Source of the DNA: Henricia sp. BOLD:AAB3569
Lineage: Eukaryota; Echinodermata; Asteroidea; Spinulosida; Echinasteridae
DNA length: 64,000 nt
Assembly: GCA_037783545.1 (NCBI GenBank)
Contig: JBBELK010000376.1
Span: forward strand, 310,001-374,000
Direction of reading: 5' to 3'
Shown here: piece after piece, positions 40,388 to 52,287 of the stretch
How positions within the stretch are numbered: the stretch's first letter is position 1
Layout of the letters: each line of letters begins with the position of its first letter
Program-made: the position numbers and the translations under genes
The notes under the pieces: model-generated
Database searches by the model: none
Told to the model about the DNA's origin: nothing
What the model saw: only the letters and a program-made list of their open reading frames with translations

Positions 40388-40468
40388 CGTCGTGGGCAGG
40401 ATTCGAACTTACGCGGGACATCCCATTGGATTTTAAGTCCAACTTCTTAACCACTCGGCCACCGCGAC
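40388..40468 (-). tRNA. tRNA-Leu(UAA)-like, unit 36
   Basis: Type T. Confidence 0.5.
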
Positions 40469-40703
40469 CTTCGATAAAACAAGTCAGTGGCAGCATCAAC
40501 ACTAGTTTACAAGACTGCAATATCAGTAATGATTCCAACGATGACAAATAAAATATCGTCCCCAACAGTGGCCAAACTTTATGCTTGTTAGGTTATAAAG
40601 CTCAGCCAAGACCATCTTTACAGCTGCGCTCTTTGTGCCAACCCAAAGGCGGCCTCGTTGGGAAGTATTCGCTCCTGTTTCAGAGAGAACGAAAAAAAGA
40701 AAA

Positions 40704-41004
40704 GAGTTGGGTCTCACCTTACTGTCTGGGTTGCGAGTAGACTACTGTTCTCGAGTGCGGTCCCGCTGCTGATCCACACGGGGACTTTTGTCTGCTGCGT
40801 TTCCGCCCTGGACCGGTTTGCCCCTCCTCAGTCAAACCTGGTCACCCCGGCCTTCGCCAGATTGACCATGCCGATGCCGAGCTCAGCGTAGACACCCGAT
40901 CGTCACAGTAGAAACAAACCCACATAGACTCCCGAACTCATGCGATCCGCCAACCCCGGCTTCCAAAGTGGCTGGATTACAGGCGTACGCCACAACGCCC
41001 AGCC
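40704..41004 (-). ncRNA. SRP RNA (7SL), unit 37
   Basis: ttactgtc, ggtttgcc, agcgtagac and aggcgtacgcc on the plus strand. Confidence 0.92.
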
Positions 41005-41093
41005 AATGAGCAGTTGAAAATAAATTCTCATGAACTTTTCTCAAATACCTCACCCGACAAAAAAAAAATAATACCCTTTAACAAATCACAAAC

Positions 41094-41174
41094 CGTCGTG
41101 GGCAGGATTCGAACTTACGCGGGACATCCCATTGGATTTTAAGTCCAACTTCTTAACCACTCGGCCACCGCGAC
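41094..41174 (-). tRNA. tRNA-Leu(UAA)-like, unit 37
   Basis: Type T. Confidence 0.5.
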
Positions 41175-41409
41175 CTTCGATAAAACAAGTCAGTGGCAGC
41201 ATCAACACTAGTTTACAAGACTGCAATATCAGTAATGATTCCAACGATGACAAATAAAATATCGTCCCCAACAGTCGCCAAACTTTATGCTTGTTAGGTT
41301 ATAAAGCTCAGCCAAGACCATCTTTACAGCTGCGCTCTTTGTGCCAACCCAAAGGCGGCCTCGTTGGGAAGTATTCGCTCCTGTTTCAGAGAGAACGAAA
41401 AAAAGAAAA

Positions 41410-41710
41410 GAGTTGGGTCTCACCTTATTGTCTGGGTTGCGAGTAGACTACTGTTCTCGAGTGCGGTCCCGCTGCTGATCCACACGGGGACTTTTGTCTG
41501 CTGCGTTTCCGCCCTGGACCGGTTCGCCCCTCCTCAGTCAAACCTGGTCACCCCGGCCTTCGCCAGATTGACCATGCCGATGCCGAGCTCAGCGTGGACA
41601 CCCGATCGTCACAGTAGAAACAAACCCACATAGACTCCCGAACTCATGCGATCCGCCAACCCCGGCTTCCAAAGTGGCTGGATTACAGGCGCACGCCACA
41701 ACGCCCAGCC
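41410..41710 (-). ncRNA. SRP RNA (7SL), unit 38
   Basis: Common form. Confidence 0.92.
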
Positions 41711-41798
41711 AATGAGCAGTTGAAAATAAATTCTCATGCACTTTTCTCAAATACCTCACCCGACAAAACAAAAAAATACCCTTTAACAAATCACAAAC

Positions 41799-41879
41799 CG
41801 TCGTGGGCAGGATTCGAACTTACGCGGGACATCCCATTGGATTTTAAGTCCAACTTCTTAACCACTCGGCCACCGCGAC
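41799..41879 (-). tRNA. tRNA-Leu(UAA)-like, unit 38
   Basis: Type T. Confidence 0.5.
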
Positions 41880-42114
41880 CTTCGATAAAACAAGTCAGTG
41901 GCAGCATCAACACTAGTTTACAAGACTGCAATATCAGTAATGATTCCAACGATGACAAATAAAATATCGTCCCCAACAGTGGCCAAACTTTATGCTTGTT
42001 AGGTTATAAAGCTCAGCCAAGACCATCTTTACAGCTGCGCTCTTTGTGCCAACCCAAAGGCGGCCTCGTTGGGAAGTATTCGCTCCTGTTTCAGAGAGAA
42101 CGAAAAAAAGAAAA

Positions 42115-42415
42115 GAGTTGGGTCTCACCTTACTGTCTGGGTTGCGAGTAGACTACTGTTCTCGAGTGCGGTCCCGCTGCTGATCCACACGGGGACTTTT
42201 GTCTGCTGCGTTTCCGCCCTGGACCGGTTCGCCCCTCCTCAGTCAAACCTGGTCACCCCGGCCTTCGCCAGATTGACCATGCCGATGCCGAGCTCAGCGT
42301 AGACACCCGATCGTCACAGTAGAAACAAACCCACATAGACTCCCGAACTCATGCGATCCGCCAACCCCGGCTTCCAAAGTGGCTGGATTACAGGCGTACG
42401 CCACAACGCCCAGCC
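42115..42415 (-). ncRNA. SRP RNA (7SL), unit 39
   Basis: ttactgtc, agcgtagac and aggcgtacgcc. Confidence 0.92.
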
Positions 42416-42504
42416 AATGAGCAGTTGAAAATAAATTCTCATGAACTTTTCTCAAATACCTCACCCGACAAAAAAAAAAAAATACCCTTTAACAAATCAC
42501 AAAC

Positions 42505-42585
42505 CGTCGTGGGCAGGATTCGAACTTACGCGGGACATCCCATTGGATTTTAAGTCCAACTTCTTAACCACTCGGCCACCGCGAC
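42505..42585 (-). tRNA. tRNA-Leu(UAA)-like, unit 39
   Basis: Type T. Confidence 0.5.
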
Positions 42586-42820
42586 CTTCGATAAAACAAG
42601 TCAGTGGCAGCATCAACACTAGTTTACAAGACTGCAATATCAGTAATGATTCCAACGATGACAAATAAAATATCGTCCCCAACAGTCGCCAAACTTTATG
42701 CTTGTTAGGTTATAAAGCTCAGCCAAGACCATCTTTACAGCTGCGCTCTTTGTGCCAACCCAAAGGCGGCCTCGTTGGGAAGTATTCGCTCCTGTTTCAG
42801 AGAGAACGAAAAAAAGAAAA

Positions 42821-43121
42821 GAGTTGGGTCTCACCTTATTGTCTGGGTTGCGAGTAGACTACTGTTCTCGAGTGCGGTCCCGCTGCTGATCCACACGGGG
42901 ACTTTTGTCTGCTGCGTTTCCGCCCTGGACCGGTTCGCCCCTCCTCAGTCAAACCTGGTCACCCCGGCCTTCGCCAGATTGACCATGCCGATGCCGAGCT
43001 CAGCGTGGACACCCGATCGTCACAGTAGAAACAAACCCACATAGACTCCCGAACTCATGCGATCCGCCAACCCCGGCTTCCAAAGTGGCTGGATTACAGG
43101 CGCACGCCACAACGCCCAGCC
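42821..43121 (-). ncRNA. SRP RNA (7SL), unit 40
   Basis: Common form. Confidence 0.92.
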
Positions 43122-43209
43122 AATGAGCAGTTGAAAATAAATTCTCATGCACTTTTCTCAAATACCTCACCCGACAAAACAAAAAAATACCCTTTAACAA
43201 ATCACAAAC

Positions 43210-43290
43210 CGTCGTGGGCAGGATTCGAACTTACGCGGGACATCCCATTAGATTTTAAGTCCAACTTCTTAACCACTCGGCCACCGCGAC
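43210..43290 (-). tRNA. tRNA-Leu(UAA)-like, unit 40
   Basis: Type T; cattagatttt gives a G-T pair in the anticodon stem. Shared with units 44, 45, 49, 58 and 63. Confidence 0.45.
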
Positions 43291-43525
43291 CTTCGATAAA
43301 ACAAGTCAGTGGCAGCATCAACACTAGTTTACAAGACTGCAATATCAGTAATGATTCCAACGATGACAAATAAAATATCGTCCCCAACAGTGGCCAAACT
43401 TTATGCTTGTTAGGTTATAAAGCTCAGCCAAGACCATCTTTACAGCTGCGCTCTTTGTGCCAACCCAAAGGCGGCCTCGTTGGGAAGTATTCGCTCCTGT
43501 TTCAGAGAGAACGAAAAAAAGAAAA

Positions 43526-43826
43526 GAGTTGGGTCTCACCTTATTGTCTGGGTTGCGAGTAGACTACTGTTCTCGAGTGCGGTCCCGCTGCTGATCCACA
43601 CGGGGACTTTTGTCTGCTGCGTTTCCGCCCTGGACCGGTTCGCCCCTCCTCAGTCAAACCTGGTCACCCCGGCCTTCGCCAGATTGACCATGCCGATGCC
43701 GAGCTCAGCGTGGACACCCGATCGTCACAGTAGAAACAAACCCACATAGACTCCCGAACTCATGCGATCCGCCAACCCCGGCTTCCAAAGTGGCTGGATT
43801 ACAGGCGCACGCCACAACGCCCAGCC
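43526..43826 (-). ncRNA. SRP RNA (7SL), unit 41
   Basis: Common form. Confidence 0.92.
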
Positions 43827-43916
43827 AATGAGCAGTTGAAAATAAATTATAATGAACTTTTCTCAAAAACCTCGCCCGACCAAAAAAAAAAGAATACCCT
43901 TTAACAAATCACAAAC

Positions 43917-43997
43917 CGTCGTGGGCAGGATTCGAACTTACGCGGGACATCCCATTGGATTTTATGTCCAACTTCTTAACCACTCGGCCACCGCGAC
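43917..43997 (-). pseudogene. tRNA-Leu(UAA)-like, unit 41 (position 33 altered)
   Basis: Type T, loop CATAAAA as in unit 1, in a C-type left flank. Confidence 0.5.
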
Positions 43998-44232
43998 CTT
44001 CGATAAAACAAGTCAGTGGCAGCATCAACACTAGTTTACAAGACTGCAATATCAGTAATGATTCCAACGATGACAAATAAAATATCGTCCCCAACAGTGG
44101 CCAATCTTTATGCTTGTTAGGTTATAAAGCTCAGCCAAGACCATCTTTACAGCTGCGCTCTTTGTGCCAACCCAAAGGCGGCCTCGTTGGGAAGTATTTG
44201 CTCCTGTTTCAGAGAGAACGAAAAAAAGAAAG

Positions 44233-44533
44233 GAGTTGGGTCTCACCTTATTGTCTGGGTTGCGAGTAGACTACTGTTCTCGAGTGCGGTCCCGCTGCTG
44301 ATCCACACGGGGACTTTTGTCTGCTGCGTTTCCGCCCTGGACCGGTTTGCCCCTCCTCAGTCGAACCTGGTCACCCCGGCCTTCGCCAGATTGACCATGC
44401 CGATGCCGAGCTCAGCGTGGACACCCGATCGTCACAGTAGAAACAAACCCACATAGACTCCCGAACTCATGCGATCCGCCAACCCCGGCTTCCAAAGTGG
44501 CTGGATTACAGGCGCACGCCACAACGCCCAGCC
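44233..44533 (-). ncRNA. SRP RNA (7SL), unit 42
   Basis: ggtttgcccc and cagtcgaacc, with the reduced T-run of unit 36. The base pairs just upstream of its 5' end differ (aatgaagagg for aatgagcag). Confidence 0.91.
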
Positions 44534-44623
44534 AATGAAGAGGTTGAAAATAAATTCTCATGAACATTTCTCAAATACCTCACCCGACAAAAAAAAAAAA
44601 ATACCCTTTAACAAATCACAAAC

Positions 44624-44704
44624 CGTCGTGGGCAGGATTCGAACTTACGCGGGACATCCCATTGGATTTTAAGTCCAACTTCTTAACCACTCGGCCACCG
44701 CGAC
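44624..44704 (-). tRNA. tRNA-Leu(UAA)-like, unit 42
   Basis: Type T. Confidence 0.5.
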
Positions 44705-44939
44705 CTTCGATAAAACAAGTCAGTGGCAGCATCAACACTAGTTTACAAGACTGCAATATCAGTAATGATTCCAACGATGACAAATAAAATATCGTCCCCA
44801 ACAGTGGCCAAACTTTATGCTTGTTAGGTTATAAAGCTCAGCCAAGACCATCTTTACAGCTGCGCTCTTTGTGCCAACCCAAAGGCGGCCTCGTTGGGAA
44901 GTATTCGCTCCTGTTTCAGAGAGAACGAAAAAAAGAAAA

Positions 44940-45240
44940 GAGTTGGGTCTCACCTTACTGTCTGGGTTGCGAGTAGACTACTGTTCTCGAGTGCGGTCCC
45001 GCTGCTGATCCACACGGGGACTTTTGTCTGCTGCGTTTCCGCCCTGGACCGGTTCGCCCCTCCTCAGTCAAACCTGGTCACCCCGGCCTTCGCCAGATTG
45101 ACCATGCCGATGCCGAGCTCAGCGTAGACACCCGATCGTCACAGTAGAAACAAACCCACATAGACTCCCGAACTCATGCGATCCGCCAACCCCGGCTTCC
45201 AAAGTGGCTGGATTACAGGCGTACGCCACAACGCCCAGCC
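44940..45240 (-). ncRNA. SRP RNA (7SL), unit 43
   Basis: ttactgtc, agcgtagac and aggcgtacgcc. Confidence 0.92.
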
Positions 45241-45329
45241 AATGAGCAGTTGAAAATAAATTCTCATGAACTTTTCTCAAATACCTCACCCGACAAAAAA
45301 ATAATAATACCCTTTAACAAATCACAAAC

Positions 45330-45410
45330 CGTCGTGGGCAGGATTCGAACTTACGCGGGACATCCCATTGGATTTTAAGTCCAACTTCTTAACCACTCGG
45401 CCACCGCGAC
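45330..45410 (-). tRNA. tRNA-Leu(UAA)-like, unit 43
   Basis: Type T. Confidence 0.5.
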
Positions 45411-45645
45411 CTTCGATAAAACAAGTCAGTGGCAGCATCAACACTAGTTTACAAGACTGCAATATCAGTAATGATTCCAACGATGACAAATAAAATATCG
45501 TCCCCAACAGTCGCCAAACTTTATGCTTGTTAGGTTATAAAGCTCAGCCAAGACCATCTTTACAGCTGCGCTCTTTGTGCCAACCCAAAGGCGGCCTCGT
45601 TGGGAAGTATTCGCTCCTGTTTCAGAGAGAACGAAAAAAAGAAAA

Positions 45646-45946
45646 GAGTTGGGTCTCACCTTATTGTCTGGGTTGCGAGTAGACTACTGTTCTCGAGTGC
45701 GGTCCCGCTGCTGATCCACACGGGGACTTTTGTCTGCTGCGTTTCCGCCCTGGACCGGTTCGCCCCTCCTCAGTCAAACCTGGTCACCCCGGCCTTCGCC
45801 AGATTGACCATGCCGATGCCGAGCTCAGCGTGGACACCCGATCGTCACAGTAGAAACAAACCCACATAGACTCCCGAACTCATGCGATCCGCCAACCCCG
45901 GCTTCCAAAGTGGCTGGATTACAGGCGCACGCCACAACGCCCAGCC
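45646..45946 (-). ncRNA. SRP RNA (7SL), unit 44
   Basis: Common form. Confidence 0.92.
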
Positions 45947-46034
45947 AATGAGCAGTTGAAAATAAATTCTCATGCACTTTTCTCAAATACCTCACCCGAC
46001 AAAACAAAAAAATACCCTTTAACAAATCACAAAC

Positions 46035-46115
46035 CGTCGTGGGCAGGATTCGAACTTACGCGGGACATCCCATTAGATTTTAAGTCCAACTTCTTAACCA
46101 CTCGGCCACCGCGAC
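46035..46115 (-). tRNA. tRNA-Leu(UAA)-like, unit 44
   Basis: Type T with the cattag change of unit 40. Confidence 0.45.
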
Positions 46116-46350
46116 CTTCGATAAAACAAGTCAGTGGCAGCATCAACACTAGTTTACAAGACTGCAATATCAGTAATGATTCCAACGATGACAAATAAAA
46201 TATCGTCCCCAACAGTGGCCAAACTTTATGCTTGTTAGGTTATAAAGCTCAGCCAAGACCATCTTTACAGCTGCGCTCTTTGTGCCAACCCAAAGGCGGC
46301 CTCGTTGGGAAGTATTCGCTCCTGTTTCAGAGAGAACGAAAAAAAGAAAA

Positions 46351-46651
46351 GAGTTGGGTCTCACCTTATTGTCTGGGTTGCGAGTAGACTACTGTTCTCG
46401 AGTGCGGTCCCGCTGCTGATCCACACGGGGACTTTTGTCTGCTGCGTTTCCGCCCTGGACCGGTTCGCCCCTCCTCAGTCAAACCTGGTCACCCCGGCCT
46501 TCGCCAGATTGACCATGCCGATGCCGAGCTCAGCGTGGACACCCGATCGTCACAGTAGAAACAAACCCACATAGACTCCCGAACTCATGCGATCCGCCAA
46601 CCCCGGCTTCCAAAGTGGCTGGATTACAGGCGCACGCCACAACGCCCAGCC
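46351..46651 (-). ncRNA. SRP RNA (7SL), unit 45
   Basis: Common form. Confidence 0.92.
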
Positions 46652-46739
46652 AATGAGCAGTTGAAAATAAATTCTCATGCACTTTTCTCAAATACCTCAC
46701 CCGACAAAACAAAAAAATACCCTTTAACAAATCACAAAC

Positions 46740-46820
46740 CGTCGTGGGCAGGATTCGAACTTACGCGGGACATCCCATTAGATTTTAAGTCCAACTTCTT
46801 AACCACTCGGCCACCGCGAC
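46740..46820 (-). tRNA. tRNA-Leu(UAA)-like, unit 45
   Basis: Type T with the cattag change. Confidence 0.45.
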
Positions 46821-47055
46821 CTTCGATAAAACAAGTCAGTGGCAGCATCAACACTAGTTTACAAGACTGCAATATCAGTAATGATTCCAACGATGACAAA
46901 TAAAATATCGTCCCCAACAGTGGCCAAACTTTATGCTTGTTAGGTTATAAAGCTCAGCCAAGACCATCTTTACAGCTGCGCTCTTTGTGCCAACCCAAAG
47001 GCGGCCTCGTTGGGAAGTATTCGCTCCTGTTTCAGAGAGAACGAAAAAAAGAAAA

Positions 47056-47356
47056 GAGTTGGGTCTCACCTTATTGTCTGGGTTGCGAGTAGACTACTGT
47101 TCTCGAGTGCGGTCCCGCTGCTGATCCACACGGGGACTTTTGTCTGCTGCGTTTCCGCCCTGGACCGGTTCGCCCCTCCTCAGTCAAACCTGGTCACCCC
47201 GGCCTTCGCCAGATTGACCATGCCGATGCCGAGCTCAGCGTGGACACCCGATCGTCACAGTAGAAACAAACCCACATAGACTCCCGAACTCATGCGATCC
47301 GCCAACCCCGGCTTCCAAAGTGGCTGGATTACAGGCGCACGCCACAACGCCCAGCC
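47056..47356 (-). ncRNA. SRP RNA (7SL), unit 46
   Basis: Common form. Confidence 0.92.
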
Positions 47357-47446
47357 AATGAGCAGTTGAAAATAAATTATAATGAACTTTTCTCAAAAAC
47401 CTCGCCCGACCAAAAAAAAAAGAATACCCTTTAACAAATCACAAAC

Positions 47447-47527
47447 CGTCGTGGGCAGGATTCGAACTTACGCGGGACATCCCATTGGATTTTATGTCCA
47501 ACTTCTTAACCACTCGGCCACCGCGAC
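47447..47527 (-). pseudogene. tRNA-Leu(UAA)-like, unit 46 (position 33 altered)
   Basis: Type T with loop CATAAAA; flank aagttagtgg shared with units 50 and 52. Confidence 0.5.
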
Positions 47528-47762
47528 CTTCGATAAAACAAGTTAGTGGCAGCATCAACACTAGTTTACAAGACTGCAATATCAGTAATGATTCCAACGA
47601 TGACAAATAAAATATCGTCCCCAACAGTCGCCAAACTTTATGCTTGTTAGGTTATAAAGCTCAGCCAAGACCATCTTTACAGCTGCGCTCTTTGTGCCAA
47701 CCCAAAGGCGGCCTCGTTGGGAAGTATTCGCTCCTGTTTCAGAGAGAACGAAAAAAAGAAAA

Positions 47763-48063
47763 GAGTTGGGTCTCACCTTATTGTCTGGGTTGCGAGTAGA
47801 CTACTGTTCTCGAGTGCGGTCCCGCTGCTGATCCACACGGGGACTTTTGTCTGCTGCGTTTCCGCCCTGGACCGGTTCGTCCCTCCTCAGTCAAACCTGG
47901 TCACCCCGGCCTTCGCCAGATTGACCATGCCGATGCCGAGCTCAGCGTGGACACCCGATCGTCACAGTAGAAACAAACCCACATAGACTCCCGAACTCAT
48001 GCGATCCGCCAACCCCGGCTTCCAAAGTGGCTGGATTACAGGCGCACGCCACAACGCCCAGCC
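47763..48063 (-). ncRNA. SRP RNA (7SL), unit 47
   Basis: ggttcgtccc on the plus strand, shared with units 51 and 53. Confidence 0.92.
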
Positions 48064-48153
48064 AATGAGCAGTTGAAAATAAATTATCATGAACTTTTCT
48101 CAAAAACCTCGCCCGACCAAAAAAGAAAGAATACCCTTTAACAAATCACAAAC

Positions 48154-48234
48154 CGTCGTGGGCAGGATTCGAACCTACGCGGGACATCCCATTGGATTTT
48201 AAGTCCAACTTCTTAACCACTCGGCCACCGCGAC
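48154..48234 (-). tRNA. tRNA-Leu(UAA)-like, unit 47
   Basis: Type C. Confidence 0.6.
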
Positions 48235-48469
48235 CTTCGATAAAACAAGTCAGTGGCAGCATCAACACTAGTTTACAAGACTGCAATATCAGTAATGATT
48301 CCAACGATGACAAATAAAATATCGTCCCCAACAGTGGCCAATCTTTATGCTTGTTAGGTTATAAAGCTCAGCCAAGACCATCTTTACAGCTGCGCTCTTT
48401 GTGCCAACCCAAAGGCGGCCTCGTTGGGAAGTATTCGCTCCTGTTTCAGAGAGAACGAAAAAAAGAAAA

Positions 48470-48770
48470 GAGTTGGGTCTCACCTTATTGTCTGGGTTGC
48501 GAGTAGACTACTGTTCTCGAGTGCGGTCCCGCTGCTGATCCACACGGGGACTTTTGTCTGCTGCGTTTCCGCCCTGGACCGGTTCGCCCCTCCTCAGTCA
48601 AACCTGGTCACCCCGGCCTTCGCCAGATTGACCATGCAGATGCCGAGCTCAGCGTGGACACCCGATCGTCACAGTAGAAACAAACCCACATAGACTCCCG
48701 AACTCATGCGATCCGCCAACCCCGGCTTCCAAAGTGGCTGGATTACAGGCGCACGCCACAACGCCCAGCC
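48470..48770 (-). ncRNA. SRP RNA (7SL), unit 48
   Basis: catgcagatgcc for catgccgatgcc, shared with units 52 and 54; lies in the conserved CGGCATCGGCATGG stretch. Confidence 0.91.
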
Positions 48771-48860
48771 AATGAGCAGTTGAAAATAAATTATAATGAA
48801 CTTTTCTCAAAAACCTCGCCCGACCAAAAAAAAAAGAATACCCTTTAACAAATCACAAAC

Positions 48861-48941
48861 CGTCGTGGGCAGGATTCGAACTTACGCGGGACATCCCATT
48901 GGATTTTAAGTCCAACTTCTTAACCACTCGGCCACCGCGAC
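48861..48941 (-). tRNA. tRNA-Leu(UAA)-like, unit 48
   Basis: Type T in a C-type left flank. Confidence 0.5.
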
Positions 48942-49176
48942 CTTCGATAAAACAAGTCAGTGGCAGCATCAACACTAGTTTACAAGACTGCAATATCAGT
49001 AATGATTCCAACGATGACAAATAAAATATCGTCCCCAACAGTCGCCAAACTTTATGCTTGTTAGGTTATAAAGCTCAGCCAAGACCATCTTTACAGCTGC
49101 GCTCTTTGTGCCAACCCAAAGGCGGCCTCGTTGGGAAGTATTCGCTCCTGTTTCAGAGAGAACGAAAAAAAGAAAA

Positions 49177-49477
49177 GAGTTGGGTCTCACCTTATTGTCT
49201 GGGTTGCGAGTAGACTACTGTTCTCGAGTGCGGTCCCGCTGCTGATCCACACGGGGACTTTTGTCTGCTGCGTTTCCGCCCTGGACCGGTTCGCCCCTCC
49301 TCAGTCAAACCTGGTCACCCCGGCCTTCGCCAGATTGACCATGCCGATGCCGAGCTCAGCGTGGACACCCGATCGTCACAGTAGAAACAAACCCACATAG
49401 ACTCCCGAACTCATGCGATCCGCCAACCCCGGCTTCCAAAGTGGCTGGATTACAGGCGCACGCCACAACGCCCAGCC
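49177..49477 (-). ncRNA. SRP RNA (7SL), unit 49
   Basis: Common form. Confidence 0.92.
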
Positions 49478-49565
49478 AATGAGCAGTTGAAAATAAATTC
49501 TCATGCACTTTTCTCAAATACCTCACCCGACAAAACAAAAAAATACCCTTTAACAAATCACAAAC

Positions 49566-49646
49566 CGTCGTGGGCAGGATTCGAACTTACGCGGGACATC
49601 CCATTAGATTTTAAGTCCAACTTCTTAACCACTCGGCCACCGCGAC
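49566..49646 (-). tRNA. tRNA-Leu(UAA)-like, unit 49
   Basis: Type T with the cattag change. Confidence 0.45.
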
Positions 49647-49881
49647 CTTCGATAAAACAAGTCAGTGGCAGCATCAACACTAGTTTACAAGACTGCAATA
49701 TCAGTAATGATTCCAACGATGACAAATAAAATATCGTCCCCAACAGTGGCCAAACTTTATGCTTGTTAGGTTATAAAGCTCAGCCAAGACCATCTTTACA
49801 GCTGCGCTCTTTGTGCCAACCCAAAGGCGGCCTCGTTGGGAAGTATTCGCTCCTGTTTCAGAGAGAACGAAAAAAAGAAAA

Positions 49882-50182
49882 GAGTTGGGTCTCACCTTAT
49901 TGTCTGGGTTGCGAGTAGACTACTGTTCTCGAGTGCGGTCCCGCTGCTGATCCACACGGGGACTTTTGTCTGCTGCGTTTCCGCCCTGGACCGGTTCGCC
50001 CCTCCTCAGTCAAACCTGGTCACCCCGGCCTTCGCCAGATTGACCATGCCGATGCCGAGCTCAGCGTGGACACCCGATCGTCACAGTAGAAACAAACCCA
50101 CATAGACTCCCGAACTCATGCGATCCGCCAACCCCGGCTTCCAAAGTGGCTGGATTACAGGCGCACGCCACAACGCCCAGCC
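49882..50182 (-). ncRNA. SRP RNA (7SL), unit 50
   Basis: Common form. Confidence 0.92.
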
Positions 50183-50272
50183 AATGAGCAGTTGAAAATA
50201 AATTATAATGAACTTTTCTCAAAAACCTCGCCCGACCAAAAAAAAAAGAATACCCTTTAACAAATCACAAAC

Positions 50273-50353
50273 CGTCGTGGGCAGGATTCGAACTTACGCG
50301 GGACATCCCATTGGATTTTATGTCCAACTTCTTAACCACTCGGCCACCGCGAC
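50273..50353 (-). pseudogene. tRNA-Leu(UAA)-like, unit 50 (position 33 altered)
   Basis: Type T, loop CATAAAA. Confidence 0.5.
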
Positions 50354-50588
50354 CTTCGATAAAACAAGTTAGTGGCAGCATCAACACTAGTTTACAAGAC
50401 TGCAATATCAGTAATGATTCCAACGATGACAAATAAAATATCGTCCCCAACAGTCGCCAAACTTTATGCTTGTTAGGTTATAAAGCTCAGCCAAGACCAT
50501 CTTTACAGCTGCGCTCTTTGTGCCAACCCAAAGGCGGCCTCGTTGGGAAGTATTCGCTCCTGTTTCAGAGAGAACGAAAAAAAGAAAA

Positions 50589-50889
50589 GAGTTGGGTCTC
50601 ACCTTATTGTCTGGGTTGCGAGTAGACTACTGTTCTCGAGTGCGGTCCCGCTGCTGATCCACACGGGGACTTTTGTCTGCTGCGTTTCCGCCCTGGACCG
50701 GTTCGTCCCTCCTCAGTCAAACCTGGTCACCCCGGCCTTCGCCAGATTGACCATGCCGATGCCGAGCTCAGCGTGGACACCCGATCGTCACAGTAGAAAC
50801 AAACCCACATAGACTCCCGAACTCATGCGATCCGCCAACCCCGGCTTCCAAAGTGGCTGGATTACAGGCGCACGCCACAACGCCCAGCC
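50589..50889 (-). ncRNA. SRP RNA (7SL), unit 51
   Basis: ggttcgtccc as in unit 47. Intact although its upstream tRNA-like gene is truncated. Confidence 0.91.
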
Positions 50890-50979
50890 AATGAGCAGTT
50901 GAAAATAAATTATCATGAACTTTTCTCAAAAACCTCGCCCGACCAAAAAAGAAAGAATACCCTTTAACAAATCACAAAC

Positions 50980-51049
50980 CGTCGTGGGCAGGATTCGAAC
51001 CTACGCGGGACATCCCATTGGATTTTAAGTCCAACTTCTTAACCACTCG
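50980..51049 (-). pseudogene. tRNA-Leu(UAA)-like, unit 51, 5' end deleted
   Basis: Type C body with intact B box, but a 16-bp deletion joins cactcg to ataaaac and removes the 5' acceptor strand and the first half of the A box. A tcg repeat at both sides suggests a microhomology deletion. Confidence 0.75.
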
Positions 51050-51279
51050 ATAAAACAAGTCAGTGGCAGCATCAACACTAGTTTACAAGACTGCAATATC
51101 AGTAATGATTCCAACGATGACAAATAAAATATCGTCCCCAACAGTGGCCAATCTTTATGCTTGTTAGGTTATAAAGCTCAGCCAAGACCATCTTTACAGC
51201 TGCGCTCTTTGTGCCAACCCAAAGGCGGCCTCGTTGGGAAGTATTCGCTCCTGTTTCAGAGAGAACGAAAAAAAGAAAA

Positions 51280-51580
51280 GAGTTGGGTCTCACCTTATTG
51301 TCTGGGTTGCGAGTAGACTACTGTTCTCGAGTGCGGTCCCGCTGCTGATCCACACGGGGACTTTTGTCTGCTGCGTTTCCGCCCTGGACCGGTTCGCCCC
51401 TCCTCAGTCAAACCTGGTCACCCCGGCCTTCGCCAGATTGACCATGCAGATGCCGAGCTCAGCGTGGACACCCGATCGTCACAGTAGAAACAAACCCACA
51501 TAGACTCCCGAACTCATGCGATCCGCCAACCCCGGCTTCCAAAGTGGCTGGATTACAGGCGCACGCCACAACGCCCAGCC
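51280..51580 (-). ncRNA. SRP RNA (7SL), unit 52
   Basis: catgcagatgcc as in unit 48. Confidence 0.91.
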
Positions 51581-51670
51581 AATGAGCAGTTGAAAATAAA
51601 TTATAATGAACTTTTCTCAAAAACCTCGCCCGACCAAAAAAAAAAGAATACCCTTTAACAAATCACAAAC

Positions 51671-51751
51671 CGTCGTGGGCAGGATTCGAACTTACGCGGG
51701 ACATCCCATTGGATTTTATGTCCAACTTCTTAACCACTCGGCCACCGCGAC
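51671..51751 (-). pseudogene. tRNA-Leu(UAA)-like, unit 52 (position 33 altered)
   Basis: Type T, loop CATAAAA. Confidence 0.5.
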
Positions 51752-51986
51752 CTTCGATAAAACAAGTTAGTGGCAGCATCAACACTAGTTTACAAGACTG
51801 CAATATCAGTAATGATTCCAACGATGACAAATAAAATATCGTCCCCAACAGTCGCCAAACTTTATGCTTGTTAGGTTATAAAGCTCAGCCAAGACCATCT
51901 TTACAGCTGCGCTCTTTGTGCCAACCCAAAGGCGGCCTCGTTGGGAAGTATTCGCTCCTGTTTCAGAGAGAACGAAAAAAAGAAAA

Positions 51987-52287
51987 GAGTTGGGTCTCAC
52001 CTTATTGTCTGGGTTGCGAGTAGACTACTGTTCTCGAGTGCGGTCCCGCTGCTGATCCACACGGGGACTTTTGTCTGCTGCGTTTCCGCCCTGGACCGGT
52101 TCGTCCCTCCTCAGTCAAACCTGGTCACCCCGGCCTTCGCCAGATTGACCATGCCGATGCCGAGCTCAGCGTGGACACCCGATCGTCACAGTAGAAACAA
52201 ACCCACATAGACTCCCGAACTCATGCGATCCGCCAACCCCGGCTTCCAAAGTGGCTGGATTACAGGCGCACGCCACAACGCCCAGCC
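51987..52287 (-). ncRNA. SRP RNA (7SL), unit 53
   Basis: ggttcgtccc as in units 47 and 51. Confidence 0.92.
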
